Source: Burkholderiaceae bacterium
GTDB taxonomy: Bacteria > Pseudomonadota > Gammaproteobacteria > Burkholderiales > Burkholderiaceae
Assembly (NCBI GenBank): GCA_947371415.1
Contig: CANBPJ010000076.1
Span: 1 to 8,493 of the forward strand
Direction: 5' to 3'
DNA length: 8,493 nucleotides
The notes beneath the pieces are model-generated. The model was not told the DNA's origin. It was given only the letters and a program-made list of their open reading frames with translations, and searched no databases. This document shows, in pieces, positions 4,940 through 8,493 of the stretch (position 1 is the stretch's first letter; the number at the start of each line of letters is the position of its first letter). The position numbers were made by a program, and so were the translations under genes.

Positions 4940-5770
4940 TTAGACATCACTCATGAAATCGCCGCCACCGCTGTCATCCCACGAGCTTGATCCACCATCA
5001 TCCCAAGAGCTGGCATCCTGCACACCAAAATTTGGGTCTAAAGATGCTGGACCACCGACTTGATTTAAATTCGGGTTGGCATTGGGACTTGAATGGCCGT
5101 TATCGTGACCACCCATGAGATTGCTTGCCAATGCTTGACCAGCATACATACCTGCACCTAATGCAGCGCCAGTAGCTAAGCTACCCATCAAGCCGCCACC
5201 CATGCCACCTGCAGGTGCGCCAGGATAACCGGGACCGCCAGGACCACCTGGATATCCAGCGGGACCGCCTGGAGTGCCGGGGTAACCAGCGCTTGGTGCG
5301 TTATAGACCTGTACCGCTTCAGCTTTGCGACGTCTCATCACAATCATGATTCCAACCACCAAGATGGCGATCAAACCCCAGAAGAGTGGATTGCTGAAAA
5401 TAGATGATGATGAGCTAGCAACAGGTGCGACTTGAGTGCTGGCCAATTGCATCTGGAGTTTTTGTACAGATTCAGGTTGAGCAAATGGTAGGCCTGGGGC
5501 AAGATTTTCTGCCTTAATGAAATGATTGCGCGCTACCTCTAACTTGCCTTCTTTGAGGTAAAGTTCAGCCGCTACATAGTGTGCCTTTGCGCTGTTAGGA
5601 TGGTTTTGCAGAACCTCTTTCATCATGACATCGGCTTTAGCCATCTGCCCAGATTGCACCGCTTGATATACCTCTGGCAAAGTTGCCTCAGCAAATGCTG
5701 CGTTGCTAGTTAACAGTACCGCTGCTGCGAATACGCCAACGAATAAATTAATTACTTTACGAATTGTCAT
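4940..5770 (-). CDS. Exported TPR protein with one membrane anchor and Gly/Pro-rich tail
   Basis: I place the start at ATG 5768-5770: AAGGAG lies five bases before it, whereas a frame reaching 5806 has no such site. The 276-residue product begins with a signal peptide (basic MTIRK, hydrophobic core, cleavage after NAAFA, residue 27). Residues about 31-98 form two TPR-like helical repeats (AVQSGQMAKADVMMKEVL; AELYLKEGKLEVARNHFI), which usually bind other proteins. A transmembrane helix at about 127-146 is followed by RRRK, placing the TPR outside and the tail in the cytoplasm. The tail has a collagen-like GYPG/GGP segment (162-188), a Gly/Ala hydrophobic stretch (190-218) and an acidic end with two SSWDD repeats. 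Function unknown; a membrane scaffold is a guess. It has its own promoter and terminator. Confidence 0.8.
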   Translation of the reverse strand: MTIRKVINLFVGVFAAAVLLTSNAAFAEATLPEVYQAVQSGQMAKADVMMKEVLQNHPNSAKAHYVAAELYLKEGKLEVARNHFIKAENLAPGLPFAQPESVQKLQMQLASTQVAPVASSSSSIFSNPLFWGLIAILVVGIMIVMRRRKAEAVQVYNAPSAGYPGTPGGPAGYPGGPGGPGYPGAPAGGMGGGLMGSLATGAALGAGMYAGQALASNLMGGHDNGHSSPNANPNLNQVGGPASLDPNFGVQDASSWDDGGSSSWDDSGGGDFMSDV

Positions 5771-5807
5771 CATGACTCCTTGTAGGATGTTTCGTGCGAA
5801 TTTCATT

Positions 5808-5824
5808 ATCCCCAGTTTGGGGAT
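5808..5824. repeat. Stem-loop in the TPR gene leader
   Basis: ATCCCC (5808-5813) and GGGGAT (5819-5824) pair across a five-base loop, in the 5' untranslated leader of the TPR gene. On the plus strand it is followed by a run of five T's, so it could terminate antisense transcription. On the minus (gene) strand it has no T-run and should be transcribed through. Confidence 0.4.
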
Positions 5825-5839
5825 TTTTGCTATTCCCTA

Positions 5840-5869
5840 CTTATATAGGGTCTTTAGGATAGATTTCAA
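5840..5869 (-). promoter_or_regulatory. Sigma70-like promoter of the TPR gene
   Basis: On the minus strand TTGAAA (5864-5869, five of six consensus matches) is followed after 18 bases by TATAAG (5840-5845, five of six). Transcription would begin near 5833, giving a leader of roughly 60 bases that includes the 5808-5824 hairpin and the AAGGAG ribosome site. It lies just after the addA stop, so the TPR gene need not depend on addA transcription. Confidence 0.6.
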
Positions 5870-5881
5870 GGGGTCTGGGGC

Positions 5882-8493
5882 TTAGATTACTTCGGCGATC
5901 TCACCCTTAGCAGAGATTAAATAGGCCTTAGCCGGCTTATCCGGACGTATTCTAGCCAACTCTTGTTTGTAGTTATTCAGTTGTGCGCGGTATTTAATAT
6001 GAGCCTCACTACCCGCTTCTGGGATCGTGAGCTTGTAATCAAGAATGACCAAGTGATCATCAAACTCTACTAAGCGATCCAAGCGGAAGCTCTTGCCATC
6101 CAGACTGACAACGTCAATCTCATTCCAAGCCTGAACCCACTGATTTGCTGTGAGGTAATGCTGGAGCTCTTGGGTACTGAGAACAGTAATCGCTTGATCT
6201 AGCGCTTTACTTGCCAATTCTTCAGCAATGCCAAGCCAGCGAGCCACTTGATCCGCAGTCATGGGTTTTGGGTTGGCTGCCCCAGTTTGCATAGTGAGAT
6301 GCTCCAGTAGGCGATGGAAATGCACACCCTCCTCCAGTATTTTGGAGTTATCTGGTGCGCCGTCATCATCCTGGAAGACTTCAAGGGTCACACCACTTTC
6401 GATATCTTTAAGCTGTTGTGCATGACTCACCTTAGCTGCACTCCAAGACACCTCAAAGTCATCCATCTTGAAATCCTGTGGATTCACTGCCTTCAGACTT
6501 GTTGGTGCTGGGGTTTTATGTTTTAGTGATGTGGGTTGATCTTCAAGGGTGGCCAACTGACCTAGCATCGCTCTGCCATACCAAGACTTCTCATCTAAAC
6601 CTATAGGGTTTTTTGTAGTGGGCGCCTTAGCTACACCGCTAATCCAGAGGCCCTGCTTTGCCCTGGTCATAGCAACATAGAGCAGATTCCAGTTCTCGTT
6701 CTTGCCAATCAGTAATTCGCGTTCACGTACCTCACTGCGGGGGTTGGTTAAGGTGGCCGAGGTATACATCGACAAATGGCTAGGACTCTCGCTCTCGGGA
6801 GGCCAGTCCAATAAGACGCCGCGATGATCTGCCTTACCTTCGGTATGGTTAGAGTCAAGCATGATCACAAATGGAGACTCCAAGCCCTTTGCCCCGTGAA
6901 TAGTCATCATACGTACGCGCTGATGTTTATCTTCCTCAGATAGCTCACCCTCCTCGTCGAGCTCCACGAGATCAGCCTCCGCCTCTACATCGCCCTCATC
7001 CGGGGTTTCATCATCATCGCCACGACGAATGGAATGGATCTCTTCAATAAAGCGACCTAGACTTGGGTAACGACCGCCATCCTGATTGAGTGCTAACTCG
7101 AGGAAGGCATCCAGGTTTGCCAAGATCTGGGCTCGCGCAATCTCTTGAGAGGCACTCGCGTATTTAAAGCGCAAATCACTCTCTTGATAAATACGGTCAA
7201 GCAAGTCATGGACTGGCAGGCGCTCACCCAACATCCGCCAATGCTCTAGATAACGCGCCGCCTGCATCAAGCTTGCATCCGGACTATCTTGCAAAGCATC
7301 CCACCAGGATCGATATTGATTTGATGCCATTGCCTTGGTGAGGGTCTGCATTTGGCTTTCGGTAAATGCAAAAATCGGACTTCTCAATACTTGAGCTAAC
7401 GGCAAATCGTGGCGCGGCGTTACCAAGACAGCTAAGAGTGCAATCAGATCATCGATCTCTAGGGTGTTGAGCAAACCACCGAGGCGCGAACTCTCAAACG
7501 CTAAACCTGCCTCGCGAAGTGCGCGCTCAAATTGTGGGAGATATTTACGGCGTTTAACCAGTAATAAGAAATCACTCTCTCTTGCCTTGCGCCAGACCTC
7601 TTTACCGTTCTCGCGATCAGCTACAGGACGCGTCTGAATGATGTGTTGTATCAATGCGCTAACCTGTTGCCCCTCAACGTAGCGCTGAGTGACATCAGCA
7701 GTTTGCCTTGCATCCACAATCGCTTGTTCAAAAGCATTGCCCGCTCTTTGCCCCAACTCTTCTGCTTCGTATTTAACCAGGGGCAATAAATAGGCTTCAC
7801 CTTCCTTTAAATATGGGGTATCGGCATCGTCCCCAGCAGGTGCCTGCCATAAGGTATTTTGCGCAGTGAATGGATATGACTCCGGCAATTGCTCGGTGCC
7901 AAACATCTGATTCACTGCTTCGTTAATTTTCGGCGCATTGCGACGGGTAGTATTTTGGTTTAATGAAGCGGCCTGCATCTCTTTTACCAAGAAAGCCTGC
8001 GCATCATTAAACAATCTCGGGTCAGCGCGACGGAATCGATAAATCGACTGCTTGGGATCCCCTACGATAAAGACGGTGGGCTTAGATTCATCTTGACCGT
8101 AGCCCTCCAACCATGCCCTCAGAATCTGCCACTGCAAGGGATTGGTGTCCTGGAACTCATCTACCAGAATATGTTTGTACTTCGCATCTAGTCGAGACTG
8201 TAAATAGGCTGCATTAGCAGAATCCGCCATTAACTGACTGACGCCAATCTCCAGATCATCAAAGTCACGGACGCGCATAGACTCCTTGGCGGTATTGACG
8301 TGATCCATCATCGCGGCACTCATGGCAAACCAGGCTTCATTTAACGCGTAGGCTTCTTGCTCTTTTTTCCAAGCAACAAATTCTAGGAAGGCGGCCGCCC
8401 AAGCTTGTTTATAAGTCACATGCTCTTGCTCCCGGTCTAGCTCACTCTCTTTTTTGAGGTACTTCTTGAGATCGCCTGCAGCCTTGTCATTCG
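5882..8493 (-). CDS. addA: AddA-type helicase-nuclease of the AddAB double-strand-break repair complex, C-terminal ~870 residues
   Basis: AddA unwinds broken DNA ends with AddB and resects them so that RecA can load. The frame is open to the window edge, so N-terminal Walker A and motif Ia lie outside; GTG at 8417-8419 is an internal codon, not the start. Counting from that codon, superfamily 1 motifs follow in order: Walker B ILVDEFQDT (84-92), motif III VGDPKQSIYRFRRAD (119-133), motif V MTIHGAKGLESP (505-516) and motif VI LLYVAMTRAKQG (579-590). The RecB-like nuclease sits at the C-terminus: H702 in GVHFHRLLEHL, D781 in RLDRLV, D794 and K796 in ILDYK, Q813. HGAKGLE(A/S)P favours proteobacterial AddA over RecB. 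An acidic insertion (468-497) precedes motif V. AddB would be expected upstream, beyond 8493. Confidence 0.88.
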   Translation of the reverse strand, partial: NDKAAGDLKKYLKKESELDREQEHVTYKQAWAAAFLEFVAWKKEQEAYALNEAWFAMSAAMMDHVNTAKESMRVRDFDDLEIGVSQLMADSANAAYLQSRLDAKYKHILVDEFQDTNPLQWQILRAWLEGYGQDESKPTVFIVGDPKQSIYRFRRADPRLFNDAQAFLVKEMQAASLNQNTTRRNAPKINEAVNQMFGTEQLPESYPFTAQNTLWQAPAGDDADTPYLKEGEAYLLPLVKYEAEELGQRAGNAFEQAIVDARQTADVTQRYVEGQQVSALIQHIIQTRPVADRENGKEVWRKARESDFLLLVKRRKYLPQFERALREAGLAFESSRLGGLLNTLEIDDLIALLAVLVTPRHDLPLAQVLRSPIFAFTESQMQTLTKAMASNQYRSWWDALQDSPDASLMQAARYLEHWRMLGERLPVHDLLDRIYQESDLRFKYASASQEIARAQILANLDAFLELALNQDGGRYPSLGRFIEEIHSIRRGDDDETPDEGDVEAEADLVELDEEGELSEEDKHQRVRMMTIHGAKGLESPFVIMLDSNHTEGKADHRGVLLDWPPESESPSHLSMYTSATLTNPRSEVRERELLIGKNENWNLLYVAMTRAKQGLWISGVAKAPTTKNPIGLDEKSWYGRAMLGQLATLEDQPTSLKHKTPAPTSLKAVNPQDFKMDDFEVSWSAAKVSHAQQLKDIESGVTLEVFQDDDGAPDNSKILEEGVHFHRLLEHLTMQTGAANPKPMTADQVARWLGIAEELASKALDQAITVLSTQELQHYLTANQWVQAWNEIDVVSLDGKSFRLDRLVEFDDHLVILDYKLTIPEAGSEAHIKYRAQLNNYKQELARIRPDKPAKAYLISAKGEIAEVI

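Noticed and set aside
5771..5806. Twelve-codon N-terminal extension of the TPR protein
   Set aside because: The AAGGAG site falls inside this stretch and points to the ATG at 5768-5770. The extension would also put extra residues ahead of the signal peptide.
5819..5828. Hairpin plus T-run at 5808-5828 as a terminator
   Set aside because: The T-run is on the plus strand, where no gene runs into it. On the gene strand it lies in the TPR leader with no T-run, so I list it only as a stem-loop.
6314..6526. 70-codon + frame within addA
   Set aside because: Antisense to the conserved nuclease-linker region of addA, no ribosome site.
8417..8419. GTG as start codon of the helicase-nuclease
   Set aside because: The frame stays open with normal coding sequence to the window edge and the essential Walker A motif has not yet appeared, so this is an internal valine.
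1..8493. CRISPR array, toxin-antitoxin pair or complete insertion sequence
   Set aside because: No regularly spaced direct repeats, no recognisable toxin-antitoxin family and no transposase or terminal inverted repeats were seen on either strand.

Overview
The window looks like a chromosomal segment of a betaproteobacterium, most likely Polynucleobacter or a close Burkholderiaceae relative. This is an inference from protein style: moderate GC, a proteobacterial-type AddA motif V, and a small MarR-like winged-helix protein of a kind I associate with that group. No database search was possible.

Layout. (1) 50-146, + strand: the signal recognition particle RNA gene (ffs), with a plausible -10 box just upstream. 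(2) 147-1954: an accessory-looking, AT-rich stretch. It holds the first ~45 codons of a site-specific integrase that is then cut off, a minus-strand pair (six-helix MASE1-like membrane protein, then a small winged-helix regulator with a palindrome just before its start), and about 520 bases without a convincing gene. It reads as the scar of an element once inserted beside ffs. (3) 1955-2614, + strand: an ExoX-type 3'-5' exonuclease with the C-terminal DUF3820-like module. (4) 2693-4700, - strand: an SOS cassette made of a near-consensus LexA box, umuD, umuC (4-base overlap) and a previously uncalled 43-residue membrane peptide with a strong Shine-Dalgarno. (5) 4766-5869, - strand: a gene for a secreted/membrane-anchored TPR protein with a Gly/Pro-rich tail, its own sigma70-like promoter, an interrupted inverted repeat in the 3' trailer and a rho-independent terminator. 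(6) 5882-8493, - strand: the C-terminal ~870 residues of an AddA-type helicase-nuclease running off the right edge.

Functionally, much of the window is DNA repair: ExoX (single-strand exonuclease), Pol V (UmuD'2C, SOS mutagenesis) and AddA (double-strand-break end resection). UmuD and UmuC have all catalytic residues and the UmuD self-cleavage site, so this looks like a working inducible mutagenesis operon. No CRISPR array, tRNA or intact mobile element was seen. The most interesting candidates for something undescribed are the small membrane peptide at the end of the umuDC operon, the regulator-operator-membrane protein cassette in the integrase scar, and the structured trailer after the TPR gene.
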